Shown one piece after another: positions 37,746-46,843 of a DNA stretch of 64,000 nt. The stretch spans positions 7,192,001 through 7,256,000 of the forward strand of contig NZ_CP107928.1 in the NCBI RefSeq assembly GCF_036030735.1, written 5' to 3'. A program made the position numbers and the translations under genes. Under the pieces are notes generated by a model, which did not search any database, was not told where the DNA came from, and was given only the letters and a program-made list of their open reading frames with translations. Each line of letters starts with the position of its first letter. Within the stretch, counting starts at the first letter, position 1. Source of the DNA: Streptomyces sp. NBC_00425 (GTDB lineage: Bacteria > Actinomycetota > Actinomycetes > Streptomycetales > Streptomycetaceae).

Positions 37746-40281
37746 GCCGCGCGTTCGTGTGCCGGGTCGGCTCGGCGGCCGCCGGATCCTCCGGCCAGGG
37801 ATGCTTCGGGTACCGGCCGCGCAGCTCCGCCCGCACCCCCTTGTAGCCCTCCCTCCAGAAGGACGCGAGGTCGGCGGTGACGGCCACGGGCCGCCCGGCG
37901 GGCGACAGCAGATGCACCAGCAACGGCACCCCCGCCACCCGCGGCGACTCCTGCAGCCCGAACATCTCCTGCAACTTCACCGCCAGCACCGGCCGCTCCG
38001 GGTCCGCGTAGTCGATCCGCACCCTGGACCCGCTGGGGACGGCGATCCGCTCGGGCGCCAGCTCGTCCAGCCGGCCCGCCTCACCGGACGCCCACGGCAA
38101 CAACCGTCCGAGCGCCGCCCCGGCGTCGATCCGCCCGAGATCGCTCCGCCGCCGGGCCCGACCGAGCTCCGGCTCCAGCCATTCGTCCACGCGCGCGTGC
38201 AACGACGCGTCGCCGACGTCGGGCCACGGCTCACCGAGCCGCAACCGCACAAAAGCGAGCCGCTCGCGCAGGACGGCCGCCTCGGCCGACCACCGCAACA
38301 GACCCAGCCCCTCCTTCTCCAGCCCCTCCACCAGCGCACCGCGCACGAGTGCCGCGTCGGCGTCCCGCAGCGGCCGCGCCCCGAGCTCCACCGCCCCGAG
38401 CCGCTCCACCCGCCGCGCCACCACGTCCCCATCGGCCCAGCGCACCTCGTCCCGCTCGTCCAGCAGCGCACCGGCAGCGAGCCGCGCCACCTCCCCGTCC
38501 ACCACCGCCGCCAGCTGCACACGCGCGTGCCCCCTGCCGACCGGCCGGTCCGCGACGGCGACCGCCAGCCAGCGGGCGCCCCGCAGACCCGACCCCTCCC
38601 GCACCTCCGCCCGGGTGCCCGAGACCATCAGCCACGACCCCCCGTCGGACCTCGCGACCCGCTCCGGGAAGGCCAGTGCCACCACGTGGCCCACGGCCAG
38701 ATCCTCACCGGCGACCGCACCGCTCCCCGCGCCCCGCGAACCCGACGACACCGATCGCGCGGCCGGCACGCCGACGTCCGCCGCGACGGCCCGCAGCCGC
38801 CGCACCTCCGACCGCCACCTCCCGGCATAGCCGTCGCCCCCGCGCCGGGCGCCGCGCAGCGCCGCCGCCAGATCGTCGCCGTACTCCCGCGGCGCCTCCT
38901 CGCTCAACAGCGCGACCACCTCCGCCGCCCGCTCCACCCCCACCAGCGCCGCCCCGTCCAGCAGCGCCCGCCCCAGCCGCGGATGCAACCCCAGCCGAGC
39001 CAGTCGCACCCCGCGGGCCGTCGCCCGGCCCGCCGCGTCCACCGCGCCGATCGCCGTCAGCAGCTCCCGCGCCGCCGCCATCGCCCCGGCCGGCGGCGCG
39101 TCGAGCAACGCGAGCCCCGACGCGTCCGGATCGCCCCAGCAGGCAGCCTGCAGCGCGAACGCCGTCAGATCGGCCACCTTGATCTCCGGGGCCGGGAACG
39201 CCGGCAGCCGGACGTCCTCCGCCTGCGCCCAGCACCGGTACACCGCCCCCGGCGCCTCACGCCCGGCCCGCCCCGCCCGCTGCCGTCCCGCGGCCTGCGA
39301 AGCCCGCACGGTCGTCAGCGCGCTCAGCCCACGCGCGTGGTCCACCCGCGGCTCCCGCGCCAGCCCCGAGTCCACGACCACCCGCACTCCCGGCACGGTC
39401 AGCGAGGACTCCGCCACGGACGTGGTGAGCACCACCCGGCGCCGCACACCGGGCGACAGCACCGCGTCCTGCACCTCCGCCGGCGACCGCCCGTGCACCT
39501 GCAGCACGTCCACCCCGGCCGGCGCCCCCAGCTGCCCCGCGACCCGCGCGATCTCCCCGACGCCCGGCAGGAAACACAGCACGTCCCCCGACCGTTCCGC
39601 GAGCGCCCGCCGCACCACCGACGCCACATGCGCCAGCAGCGCCGGATCGACGCGCATCCCGTGCGGCGGCCGCACGGCGCGCACCGGCGGCGCCCACACC
39701 ACCTCGACGTCGAACGCCGAGCCGCGGGCCCGCACCACCGGTGCCCCGCCCAGCAGCCGCGCCCACCCGGCCGTGTCCGTCGTCGCGGAAGCGGCCACCA
39801 GCCGCAGCTCGGGCCGCAGCGTCTCGCGCACGTCCCACAGGAACGCGGCCGAGGTGTCCGCGTCGAGATGGCGCTCATGGCACTCGTCCAGCACCACCAC
39901 GTCGACGCCCGTCAGCTCCTGGTCGCGCTGGAGCCGCTGCAGCAGCACGCCGGTCGTGACGACCTCCACCCGCGTGTGCCGCCCGACGACCCGCTCCCCG
40001 CGCACGGTGTGACCGACGCTGTCCCCGGGCCTCTCGCCCAGCAGCCAGGCCATCCGCCGCGCCGCGGCCCGCGCCGCGATACGCCGCGGCTCGGCCACCA
40101 CCACCCGCCGCGCGGGCCCCTCGCCCAGCAGCCCGGCCAGCACCAGCGGCACCAGCGTCGTCTTGCCGGTGCCGGGCGGCGCGGCGAGCACGGCGGCGCC
40201 GTGCCCCTCCAGGGCGTCGTTCAGTTCGGGCAGGGCGGCCCGCACGGGCAGCGCGTCCAGGGCGTCGAAACGGGGGATCAC
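37735..40281 (-). CDS. hrpB: ATP-dependent helicase HrpB
   Basis: An 848-residue DEAH-type helicase. Walker A APPGTGKTT is near residue 40, motif II is DECH, motif III is SATT and motif VI is QRAGRAGR, followed by the HA2 region and the HrpB-specific C-terminal domain (FWREGYKGVRAELRGRYPKHPWPEDP). GTG at 40281 starts VIPRFDALDALPV; codons upstream are not conserved in character. The cellular role of HrpB in bacteria is not settled. Confidence 0.92.
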   Translation of the reverse strand: MIPRFDALDALPVRAALPELNDALEGHGAAVLAAPPGTGKTTLVPLVLAGLLGEGPARRVVVAEPRRIAARAAARRMAWLLGERPGDSVGHTVRGERVVGRHTRVEVVTTGVLLQRLQRDQELTGVDVVVLDECHERHLDADTSAAFLWDVRETLRPELRLVAASATTDTAGWARLLGGAPVVRARGSAFDVEVVWAPPVRAVRPPHGMRVDPALLAHVASVVRRALAERSGDVLCFLPGVGEIARVAGQLGAPAGVDVLQVHGRSPAEVQDAVLSPGVRRRVVLTTSVAESSLTVPGVRVVVDSGLAREPRVDHARGLSALTTVRASQAAGRQRAGRAGREAPGAVYRCWAQAEDVRLPAFPAPEIKVADLTAFALQAACWGDPDASGLALLDAPPAGAMAAARELLTAIGAVDAAGRATARGVRLARLGLHPRLGRALLDGAALVGVERAAEVVALLSEEAPREYGDDLAAALRGARRGGDGYAGRWRSEVRRLRAVAADVGVPAARSVSSGSRGAGSGAVAGEDLAVGHVVALAFPERVARSDGGSWLMVSGTRAEVREGSGLRGARWLAVAVADRPVGRGHARVQLAAVVDGEVARLAAGALLDERDEVRWADGDVVARRVERLGAVELGARPLRDADAALVRGALVEGLEKEGLGLLRWSAEAAVLRERLAFVRLRLGEPWPDVGDASLHARVDEWLEPELGRARRRSDLGRIDAGAALGRLLPWASGEAGRLDELAPERIAVPSGSRVRIDYADPERPVLAVKLQEMFGLQESPRVAGVPLLVHLLSPAGRPVAVTADLASFWREGYKGVRAELRGRYPKHPWPEDPAAAEPTRHTNARLRR

Positions 40282-40339
40282 GCCCCCAGTGTCGTACGCG
40301 CCCCGTCTCTGCACGTACGCGCGCGTGCGCGGACGGGCA

Positions 40340-40405
40340 GGCGGACGTGCAGAGGGACGGCAGGACGGCGACGGCGGACGTGCAGAGGGACGGCAGGACG
40401 GCGCC
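40340..40405. repeat. 33-bp tandem duplication
   Basis: A 33-base unit beginning GGCGGACGTGCAGAGG is present at 40340-40372 and 40373-40405, with one mismatch near the end. It fills most of the 138-base gap between hrpB and the methyltransferase stop. Confidence 0.9.
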
Positions 40406-40419
40406 GGCGGCCGTCCGCC

Positions 40420-41244
40420 CTAGTCCCGCTCGCAGACGAAGACGGCCGTGCCCGGGATCAGGTTTCCGCGCAGCGGGGACCAGCCGCCCCACTCCGACGA
40501 GTTCCAGGCCGGCCACTCCGGCTCGACCAGGTCCACCAGCCGGAACCCGCCCGCCACGATGTCGCGGACCCGGTCGCCGAGCGTGCGGTGATGCTCCACG
40601 TACACGGCGCGGCCCTGATCGTCCTGTTCGACGTAAGGAGTGCGGTCGAAGTAGGAGGAGGACACGGACAGGCCCTCGGGACCCGGCTCGTCGGGAAACG
40701 CCCAGCGGATCGGGTGGGTCACCGAGAACACGAAACGCCCGCCCGGACGCAGCACCCGCCGCACCTCCCGCAGCACCAGCACCGGATCGGCGACGAAGGG
40801 CAGCGCCCCGTACGCCGAGCACGCCAGGTCGAAGGAGGCGTCCGCGAAGGGCAGCGCGCCCGCGTCTGCGCACACCAGCGGGAACGAGCCGCCGATGCGC
40901 AGCGCGTGCTGGAGCTGCCGGTGGGAGAGGTCCAGGGCGACCGGGAGGGCGCCCTGCGCGACCAGCCAGCGCGCGCACTGCGCCGCGCCGGCGCCGATCT
41001 CCAGGACCGACCTGCCCTTCAGTTCCTCCGGCGGGCCGAGCAGCTCGGCCTCCACCTCGTCCAGACCCTCGGGTCCCCACACGAAGCGGTCGTCGCCGAG
41101 GAAGGTGCCGTGCTCGACCTGGTATTCGTCCGCGTTGCGGTCCCACCAGCCCCGGTTGGCCCGGGAGCTCTCGGCGACGTCGGCGTCGCGTCGGGTGGCT
41201 TCCGGCTCGAAGGCCGGCTCGGACGATGCGGGCTCTTGGATGAT
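40420..41244 (-). CDS. class I SAM-dependent methyltransferase, non-canonical start
   Basis: A 274-residue methyltransferase if started at ATC 41244. The SAM-binding motif is VLEIGAGAAQCARWL, with LVCADAGALPFAD as the acidic loop. The only canonical start, GTG at 41082, would remove a hydrophilic and typical N-terminal segment (SSRANRGWWDRNADEYQ and HGTFLGDDRF) that continues in frame upstream. GAGGGAG lies directly before ATC-ATC at 41239-41244, and there is no ATG, GTG or TTG in that frame there. An ATG-to-ATC change at the start is the simplest reading. The substrate is unknown. Confidence 0.75.
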   Translation of the reverse strand: MIQEPASSEPAFEPEATRRDADVAESSRANRGWWDRNADEYQVEHGTFLGDDRFVWGPEGLDEVEAELLGPPEELKGRSVLEIGAGAAQCARWLVAQGALPVALDLSHRQLQHALRIGGSFPLVCADAGALPFADASFDLACSAYGALPFVADPVLVLREVRRVLRPGGRFVFSVTHPIRWAFPDEPGPEGLSVSSSYFDRTPYVEQDDQGRAVYVEHHRTLGDRVRDIVAGGFRLVDLVEPEWPAWNSSEWGGWSPLRGNLIPGTAVFVCERD

Positions 41245-41392
41245 GGGCTCCCTCGTCGTACTCTTCCGTGCAACCCGCCCGACGGCGCACCCAGGGTGTC
41301 GCCGGAGGGACTTCCCGCGGCCTGCGTGGCCTCAGGAGAAAGGTTGTGTGCCGGGTATGCGGTGTTCCGCCCCGGGTGTGCGCCTTCGCGCA

Positions 41393-41421
41393 TTGACCCT
41401 GCCCGGCTGCCCCCGTATGCT
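41393..41421 (+). promoter_or_regulatory. rpsA promoter
   Basis: TTGACC at 41393-41398 and TATGCT at 41416-41421 have a 17-base spacer, close to the vegetative sigma consensus. The expected transcription start is near 41428. Confidence 0.8.
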
Positions 41422-41427
41422 ACAAGT

Positions 41428-41619
41428 TGCGCTGCGAGCCTGCGCACCTCAGACGTAGCAGGCTGCGCTCGCATCTGTTGTTGTCCCCTCGGTTTTCGAG
41501 GCGTCGTCACCAGTTCCTGGTGGGGCGCGTCCTTGGCTGTCCGGCTTCTTCAGAGCGACACGGGCTCCCGGCGTAGCAGTACCTACGACTTTCTGTCCGT
41601 AACCGGAGCCCTTTCCCAC
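41428..41619 (+). other. long rpsA leader
   Basis: About 190 transcribed bases precede the rpsA ATG. GCCTGC and GCAGGC near 41440-41465 and CCTCGgttttCGAGG near 41490 can form hairpins. S1 genes are often autoregulated through their leaders, so a control role is plausible. No frame here is coding. GGAG lies 12 bases before the ATG. Confidence 0.5.
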
Positions 41620-43125
41620 ATGACGAGCAGCACCGAGACCACCGCCACCACCCCGCAGGTTGCGGTCAACGACATCGGTAACGAGGAAGCCTTCCTCGCC
41701 GCGATCGACGAGACGATCAAGTACTTCAACGACGGCGACATCGTCGACGGCGTCATCGTGAAGGTCGACCGGGACGAGGTCCTGCTCGACATCGGTTACA
41801 AGACCGAAGGTGTCATCCCGAGCCGCGAACTCTCGATCAAGCACGACGTCGACCCCAACGAGGTCGTCGCCGTCGGTGACGAGATCGAAGCCCTCGTTCT
41901 CCAGAAGGAGGACAAGGAAGGCCGCCTGATCCTCTCGAAGAAGCGCGCACAGTACGAGCGCGCCTGGGGCACGATCGAGAAGATCAAGGAAGAGGACGGC
42001 ATCGTCACCGGCACCGTCATCGAGGTCGTCAAGGGTGGTCTCATCCTCGACATCGGCCTCCGTGGCTTCCTGCCGGCCTCCCTCGTCGAGATGCGCCGCG
42101 TCCGCGACCTCCAGCCCTACGTGGGCAAGGAGCTCGAGGCCAAGATCATCGAGCTGGACAAGAACCGCAACAACGTGGTCCTGTCCCGCCGCGCCTGGCT
42201 GGAGCAGACCCAGTCCGAGGTGCGCCAGACGTTCCTCACGACCCTCCAGAAGGGTCAGGTCCGCTCCGGCGTCGTCTCCTCGATCGTCAACTTCGGTGCC
42301 TTCGTGGACCTGGGTGGCGTCGACGGTCTGGTCCACGTCTCCGAGCTGTCCTGGAAGCACATCGACCACCCCTCCGAGGTCGTCGAGGTCGGCCAGGAGG
42401 TCACGGTCGAGGTCCTCGACGTCGACATGGACCGCGAGCGCGTCTCCCTGTCGCTGAAGGCGACCCAGGAAGACCCGTGGCAGCAGTTCGCCCGCACCCA
42501 CCAGATCGGCCAGGTCGTGCCCGGCAAGGTCACGAAGCTGGTTCCGTTCGGTGCGTTCGTCCGCGTGGACGAGGGCATCGAGGGTCTGGTCCACATCTCC
42601 GAGCTGGCCGAGCGCCACGTGGAGATCCCGGAGCAGGTCGTCCAGGTCAACGACGAGATCTTCGTCAAGGTCATCGACATCGACCTCGAGCGTCGCCGGA
42701 TCTCGCTGTCGCTGAAGCAGGCCAACGAGTCCTTCGGCTCCGACCCGGCCTCGGTCGAGTTCGACCCGACGCTCTACGGCATGGCCGCGTCGTACGACGA
42801 CCAGGGCAACTACATCTACCCCGAGGGCTTCGACCCCGAGACCAACGACTGGCTCGAGGGCTTCGAGTCGCAGCGTGAGGTCTGGGAGAACCAGTACGCC
42901 GAGGCGCAGACGCGCTTCGAGCAGCACCAGGCTCAGGTCATCAAGTCCCGCGAGGCGGACGAGAAGGCCGCTGCCGAGGGCGGCGACACGGCGGGTGCGG
43001 CTCCGGCCGCGTCCAGCGGTGGCGGCGGCTCCTACTCCTCCGAGGGTGCCGACACGTCCGGCGCGCTGGCCTCGGACGAGGCGCTTGCCGCGCTGCGCGA
43101 GAAGCTGGCCGGCGGCCAGAGCTGA
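41620..43125 (+). CDS. rpsA: 30S ribosomal protein S1
   Basis: A 501-residue S1 protein with four S1 RNA-binding repeats (about residues 35-105, 120-190, 205-275 and 290-360). Each ends in a motif such as VLSRRAWLE or RVSLSLKAT, with GAFVDLGGVDGLVHVSELSW and GAFVRVDEGIEGLVHISELA as the best-conserved parts. The C-terminal 130 residues are actinobacterial: a segment with YIYPEGFDPETNDWLEG and a Gly/Ser-rich tail. It recruits mRNA to the ribosome. The gene has its own promoter and a very strong terminator. Confidence 0.95.
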   Translation: MTSSTETTATTPQVAVNDIGNEEAFLAAIDETIKYFNDGDIVDGVIVKVDRDEVLLDIGYKTEGVIPSRELSIKHDVDPNEVVAVGDEIEALVLQKEDKEGRLILSKKRAQYERAWGTIEKIKEEDGIVTGTVIEVVKGGLILDIGLRGFLPASLVEMRRVRDLQPYVGKELEAKIIELDKNRNNVVLSRRAWLEQTQSEVRQTFLTTLQKGQVRSGVVSSIVNFGAFVDLGGVDGLVHVSELSWKHIDHPSEVVEVGQEVTVEVLDVDMDRERVSLSLKATQEDPWQQFARTHQIGQVVPGKVTKLVPFGAFVRVDEGIEGLVHISELAERHVEIPEQVVQVNDEIFVKVIDIDLERRRISLSLKQANESFGSDPASVEFDPTLYGMAASYDDQGNYIYPEGFDPETNDWLEGFESQREVWENQYAEAQTRFEQHQAQVIKSREADEKAAAEGGDTAGAAPAASSGGGGSYSSEGADTSGALASDEALAALREKLAGGQS

Positions 43126-43181
43126 TCGCAGCAGACCGCAGCGATCAGCAGTGATCGCAGCCACTGAGGCATAGCACGTGG

Positions 43182-43217
43182 CCGAGGGCCCGCACCTTTC
43201 GAAGTGCGGGCCCTCGG
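43182..43217 (+). terminator. rpsA terminator
   Basis: A perfect 14-bp stem (CCGAGGGCCCGCAC at 43182-43195, complement at 43204-43217) with an 8-base loop lies 56 bases after the rpsA stop. A smaller repeat GCGATCA-gcag-TGATCGC precedes it at 43141-43158. Confidence 0.9.
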
Positions 43218-43327
43218 TGCTGACCGCGGCCCCGTCCCGTACCAGTCGTCCGATCATGAGGATCGGCCGGGAATGCCCACGCTCCCAAGAGTGTTGTTGA
43301 AAAGGAACACGAGGAGGAGCGGTCCAA

Positions 43328-44266
43328 GTGCTTGATCCGCAGAGTCTGTACGCATGGGAGCCGAAGGGCCTGGCAGTCGTCGACATGGCGCTGGCCCAGG
43401 AGTCGGCCGGACTTGTCATGCTCTACCACTTCGACGGATACATCGACGCGGGCGAAACCGGCGACCAGATCGTCGAGCGGCTTCTCGACTCGCTGCCCCA
43501 CCAACTCGTCGCCCGCTTCGACCACGACCGGCTCGTGGACTACCGCGCCCGCCGCCCGCTGCTCACCTTCAAACGCGACCGGTGGACCGAGTACGAGGAA
43601 CCGGCCATCGAGGTGCGGCTCCTCCAGGACACCACCGGCGCCCCCTTCCTCCTGCTGTCGGGCCCCGAGCCGGACGTGGAGTGGGAGCGTTTCGCCGCCG
43701 CCGTGCAGCAGATCATCGAGCGGCTCGGCGTCCGCCTGTCCGTGAACTTCCACGGCATCCCCATGGGCGTACCGCACACGCGACCCGTGGGCCTCACCCC
43801 GCACGGCAACCGCACCGACCTCATGCCCGGCCACCGCAGCCCCTTCGACGAGGCCCAGGTCCCCGGCAGCGCCGAAGCGCTCGTCGAGTACCGCCTCATG
43901 GAAGCCGGCCACGACATCCTGGGCGTCGCCGCACACGTGCCGCACTACATCGCCCGCTCCGCGTACCCCGACGCCGCCCTCACGGTCCTCGAGGCGATCA
44001 CCGCGGCGACCGGCCTGGTCCTGCCCGCCGTCGCCCACGCCCTGCGCACGGACGCACACCGCACGCAGACCGAGATCGACCGCCAGATCCAGGAAGGCGA
44101 CGAGGAGCTGACCTCTCTCGTCCAGGGCCTCGAGCACCAGTACGACGCCGCCGCCGGCGCCGAGACCCGCGGAAACATGCTCGCCGAGCCCGTCGACATC
44201 CCGTCCGCCGACGAGATCGGCCTGGAATTCGAACGCTTCCTGGCGGAACGGGAGGGCGAGGGCTGA
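43328..44266 (+). CDS. PAC2-family protein
   Basis: A 312-residue protein of the PAC2 (proteasome assembly chaperone 2) family. [19 protein letters not shown] at the N-terminus and [14 protein letters not shown] in the middle are the family's hallmarks. Actinobacterial members occur in genomes with or without a proteasome and their role is not established. The C-terminal 60 residues are an acidic helix. GTG at 43328 has GGAGGAG upstream. Confidence 0.85.
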   Translation: MLDPQSLYAWEPKGLAVVDMALAQESAGLVMLYHFDGYIDAGETGDQIVERLLDSLPHQLVARFDHDRLVDYRARRPLLTFKRDRWTEYEEPAIEVRLLQDTTGAPFLLLSGPEPDVEWERFAAAVQQIIERLGVRLSVNFHGIPMGVPHTRPVGLTPHGNRTDLMPGHRSPFDEAQVPGSAEALVEYRLMEAGHDILGVAAHVPHYIARSAYPDAALTVLEAITAATGLVLPAVAHALRTDAHRTQTEIDRQIQEGDEELTSLVQGLEHQYDAAAGAETRGNMLAEPVDIPSADEIGLEFERFLAEREGEG

Positions 44267-44368
44267 GCAGCCGACTGCTTCCCGGGCACCGCGCGGACAG
44301 TGGCGCCCGGAAGCGGTACACCCGGCCCGCCGGGTGCGCCGTCACCGGTAGGGCCTAAGCTTCCGCTC

Positions 44369-44989
44369 ATGCTGAAGGTGGGCCTGACCGGCGGGATCGG
44401 CGCCGGCAAGAGCGAGGTGTCACGGCTGCTCGTCGAGCGCGGAGCCGTGCTCATCGACGCGGACCGCATCGCACGCGAGGTCGTCGCCCCGGGCACCCCC
44501 GGTCTCGCGGCCGTCGTCGACGCCTTCGGGAAGGACGTGCTGACACCCGACGGCGCCCTCGACCGTCCCCGGCTGGGCTCCATCGTCTTCGCGGACCCCG
44601 AGCGACTGGCCGTCCTCAACTCGATCGTGCACCCCCTCGTCGGCGCCCGCTCCCACGACCTCGAGACGGCGGCCCCCGAGGACGCCGTCGTCGTCCACGA
44701 CGTCCCCCTCCTCACCGAGAACGGCCTCGCCCCCCTCTACGACGTCGTCATCGTCGTCGACGCGGCACCCGACACCCAGCTGGACCGGCTCGTCCGGCTG
44801 CGCGGCATGACCGAGCACGACGCCCGCGCCCGCATGGCCGCCCAGGCGACCCGCGAGAACCGCCGGGCCGTCGCCGACATCGTGATCGACAACGACGTGC
44901 CACTGGCCGAGCTGGAACAACGCGTACAGGACGTCTGGGACGACCTCGTACGCCGGGCACACGCGCGGCGCGGGGCCTCCCCGGAATAG
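44369..44989 (+). CDS. coaE: dephospho-CoA kinase
   Basis: A 206-residue P-loop kinase catalysing the last step of coenzyme A synthesis. [10 protein letters not shown] is the ATP loop, [10 protein letters not shown] the substrate motif and [13 protein letters not shown] the acidic catalytic segment. It lacks the long C-terminal GrpB-like domain fused in mycobacterial CoaE. TAAGCT seven bases before the ATG suggests a leaderless start; an in-frame start further left has no ribosome site. Confidence 0.93.
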   Translation: MLKVGLTGGIGAGKSEVSRLLVERGAVLIDADRIAREVVAPGTPGLAAVVDAFGKDVLTPDGALDRPRLGSIVFADPERLAVLNSIVHPLVGARSHDLETAAPEDAVVVHDVPLLTENGLAPLYDVVIVVDAAPDTQLDRLVRLRGMTEHDARARMAAQATRENRRAVADIVIDNDVPLAELEQRVQDVWDDLVRRAHARRGASPE

Positions 44990-45039
44990 CGCCGCCGGCT
45001 CCGCGCGTTGAACCCTTCCAGCAAGGGAAGGATTTTTCC

Positions 45040-45420
45040 GTGCCCAATACCGCAGGTTCGACCGGACGTACTCCGGAGACACACGTCATCGACTTCCGTG
45101 CCGCGGAACAGCTCCTCGCCGCACGGGACCCGCGGGGCGCGGTGAAATTGCTCGACTCGGTCATCGCCGCACACCCCGAGAACACCGCCGCCCGGCTCCT
45201 GAGGGCGCGCGCCTTCTTCGCCGCCGCTCAACTGCGCCCCGCCGAGCTGGAGTTCACCGTCGTTCTGGAGCGGGAGCCGGACAACGCGTTCGCGCACTTC
45301 GCACTCGGCCGCACCTTTGAACGACAGGGCCGCGGCGACCAGGCCAAACGTCACTTCCGGCTGGCCGCCGCACTCGACCCCAACCCCGAGTACCTGAAGG
45401 CCGCACGCTTCGACAGCTGA
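45040..45420 (+). CDS. TPR-repeat protein
   Basis: A 126-residue protein with two to three tetratricopeptide helices: DPRGAVKLLDSVIAAHPEN, LRPAELEFTVVLEREPDN and GRGDQAKRHFRLAAALDPN. TPR units bind partner proteins; there are no other domains or signals. GTG at 45040 is preceded by GGAAGGA. It follows coaE after 50 bases and may be co-transcribed. Confidence 0.8.
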   Translation: MPNTAGSTGRTPETHVIDFRAAEQLLAARDPRGAVKLLDSVIAAHPENTAARLLRARAFFAAAQLRPAELEFTVVLEREPDNAFAHFALGRTFERQGRGDQAKRHFRLAAALDPNPEYLKAARFDS

Positions 45421-45430
45421 GGCAGTCCCG

Positions 45431-45697
45431 TCACCGCGGACGGTGCTCCGGCGGCCGGTACGGGGGGATGTCCCGGCCCGGCTGGTAGTGGGGGCCCTGC
45501 CGCATGTGCCTGAGGACCACCGCCAGGTCGACCGTGATCACCAGCCACAGCACCCCGCAGGCCGCCGCCCACCCCGGGCGCCCCACCACGGCGAACGCGG
45601 CCGTCCCGAAGACCGCCCAGACCAGTCCCCACAGGGACAGCCACAGACGCATCCGCAGCGCACTGCGCGCTGTCATCGGCTCACTGCCCGTACGCAT
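45431..45697 (-). CDS. small membrane protein (DUF6343-like)
   Basis: An 88-residue protein with two hydrophobic segments (LWLSLWGLVWAVFGTAAF and WAAACGVLWLVITVDLAVV) and a Pro-rich tail. The N-terminal EPMTARSALRMRLWL resembles the DUF6343 motif, from memory. ATG at 45697 was chosen; GTG at 45706 overlaps the ribosome site too closely. It is convergent with the TPR gene, the stops lying ten bases apart. Confidence 0.6.
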   Translation of the reverse strand: MRTGSEPMTARSALRMRLWLSLWGLVWAVFGTAAFAVVGRPGWAAACGVLWLVITVDLAVVLRHMRQGPHYQPGRDIPPYRPPEHRPR

Positions 45698-45864
45698 CCC
45701 GATCACGGCTCCTCACCTCAACGTACTCCTCCGCCCGGACGCCATCCACAGACTCCCTCGCCTCCACCGCCCCCGCGGACACGCTCGAACAGCGGGCCAT
45801 CCCTCGAACGGGTGAACCGCCCCAGGGTGGGAACGGCCCTCCGCAACCCGCCCGTTGGACGGGT

Positions 45865-46614
45865 ATGACACGAGAAATGCGCCACGGATACAAGGGAACC
45901 GGCCCCGGTGCGATCACCCCGGACGGCTGCGCGGTCGAGTTCTACACCCGCCTCCCGGTCGGGAACGAGCCGGACGTCGTCGCGGCGGCGGCGCCCGCCG
46001 GCGCCCACATCCTGGAACTCGGCAGCGGTGTGGGGCGAGTGACCCACGCCCTGCTGGAGCGAGGATTCACCGTCACCGCCGTCGACGAGTCCGCCGAGAT
46101 GCTGGAACGCGTCCGCGGAACGCGCACGATATGCAGCCCGATCGAGCACCTCGACCTGGGCGAGACGTTCGACGTGGTCATGCTCGCCTCCTTCCTCGTG
46201 CACAGCGGTGACGTCGAGGTCCGGCGCGGGCTGCTGCGAACCTGCTTACGCCACGTCGCCGACGGCGGATGCGTGCTGATCCAACGGGAGGGCGAGGACT
46301 ACCACACCAACGTGCCCCGCGAACGGGTCGACCCGGGCGGCTTCACGATCCGGGTCGCCTCGGCCGAGCCCGTCGGGGACGGCGTCCACTCCGTGCACGC
46401 GGAGTTCGAGTTCCCCGACGCCGTCTGGACACAGACCTTTCTGTCCCGGCCCCTGACCCGCGAACAGTTCGAGGAGGCCTTGGCCGAAGCCGGCCTGAGA
46501 GTCGACCGGTACCTGACGGAGGACCGGGTCTGGGTACGGGCGGTGCCGATCACGGACCAGGGACCGGACGGGAGCCGGGAGCCCGCGCACGACAGCGGGG
46601 CAGGAGGGGCGTGA
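45865..46614 (+). CDS. class I SAM-dependent methyltransferase with TTA codon
   Basis: A 249-residue methyltransferase with SAM motif ILELGSGVGRVTHALLERG, the acidic VTAVDESAEML loop and the post-motif FDVVMLASFLVH. Codon 128 (46246-46248) is TTA, the rare leucine codon that in Streptomyces needs the developmental bldA tRNA. That would tie its expression to late growth. The ribosome site is weak. The substrate is unknown. Confidence 0.82.
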   Translation: MTREMRHGYKGTGPGAITPDGCAVEFYTRLPVGNEPDVVAAAAPAGAHILELGSGVGRVTHALLERGFTVTAVDESAEMLERVRGTRTICSPIEHLDLGETFDVVMLASFLVHSGDVEVRRGLLRTCLRHVADGGCVLIQREGEDYHTNVPRERVDPGGFTIRVASAEPVGDGVHSVHAEFEFPDAVWTQTFLSRPLTREQFEEALAEAGLRVDRYLTEDRVWVRAVPITDQGPDGSREPAHDSGAGGA

Positions 46615-46635
46615 CCGTGAAGCAGCGCTGACGGC

Positions 46636-46735
46636 AAGGGAGATGGAGGAAGGGGGAGGAGGCGAGCGGGGAGAGGGCGGCGGAAGGGGGAGGGAGAGCG
46701 AAGGGGGGAGGAAGGGTGAGGAAGGAGGGAGAGGA
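46636..46735 (+). other. 100-base polypurine tract
   Basis: Ninety-three of the 100 bases are purines, with many GGGGG and GGAGG runs. It occupies the gap between the methyltransferase and doxX genes and encodes nothing recognisable. Such tracts can form triplex or quadruplex structures and stable R-loops. Confidence 0.8.
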
Positions 46736-46843
46736 TCCCGGGCGGGAAAACCTGGTGCGAGGCGATGAGTTGGGTGCCGGAGAGCGGTCTACCTCTGCGA
46801 CCGGCGTGACACCACGACGAACCGCTCACCACAGGAGAACCCC

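Noticed and set aside
40347-41243. 298-residue plus-strand frame opposite the methyltransferase
   Set aside because: Pro/Arg-rich shadow frame; the SAM-binding motif is on the minus strand.
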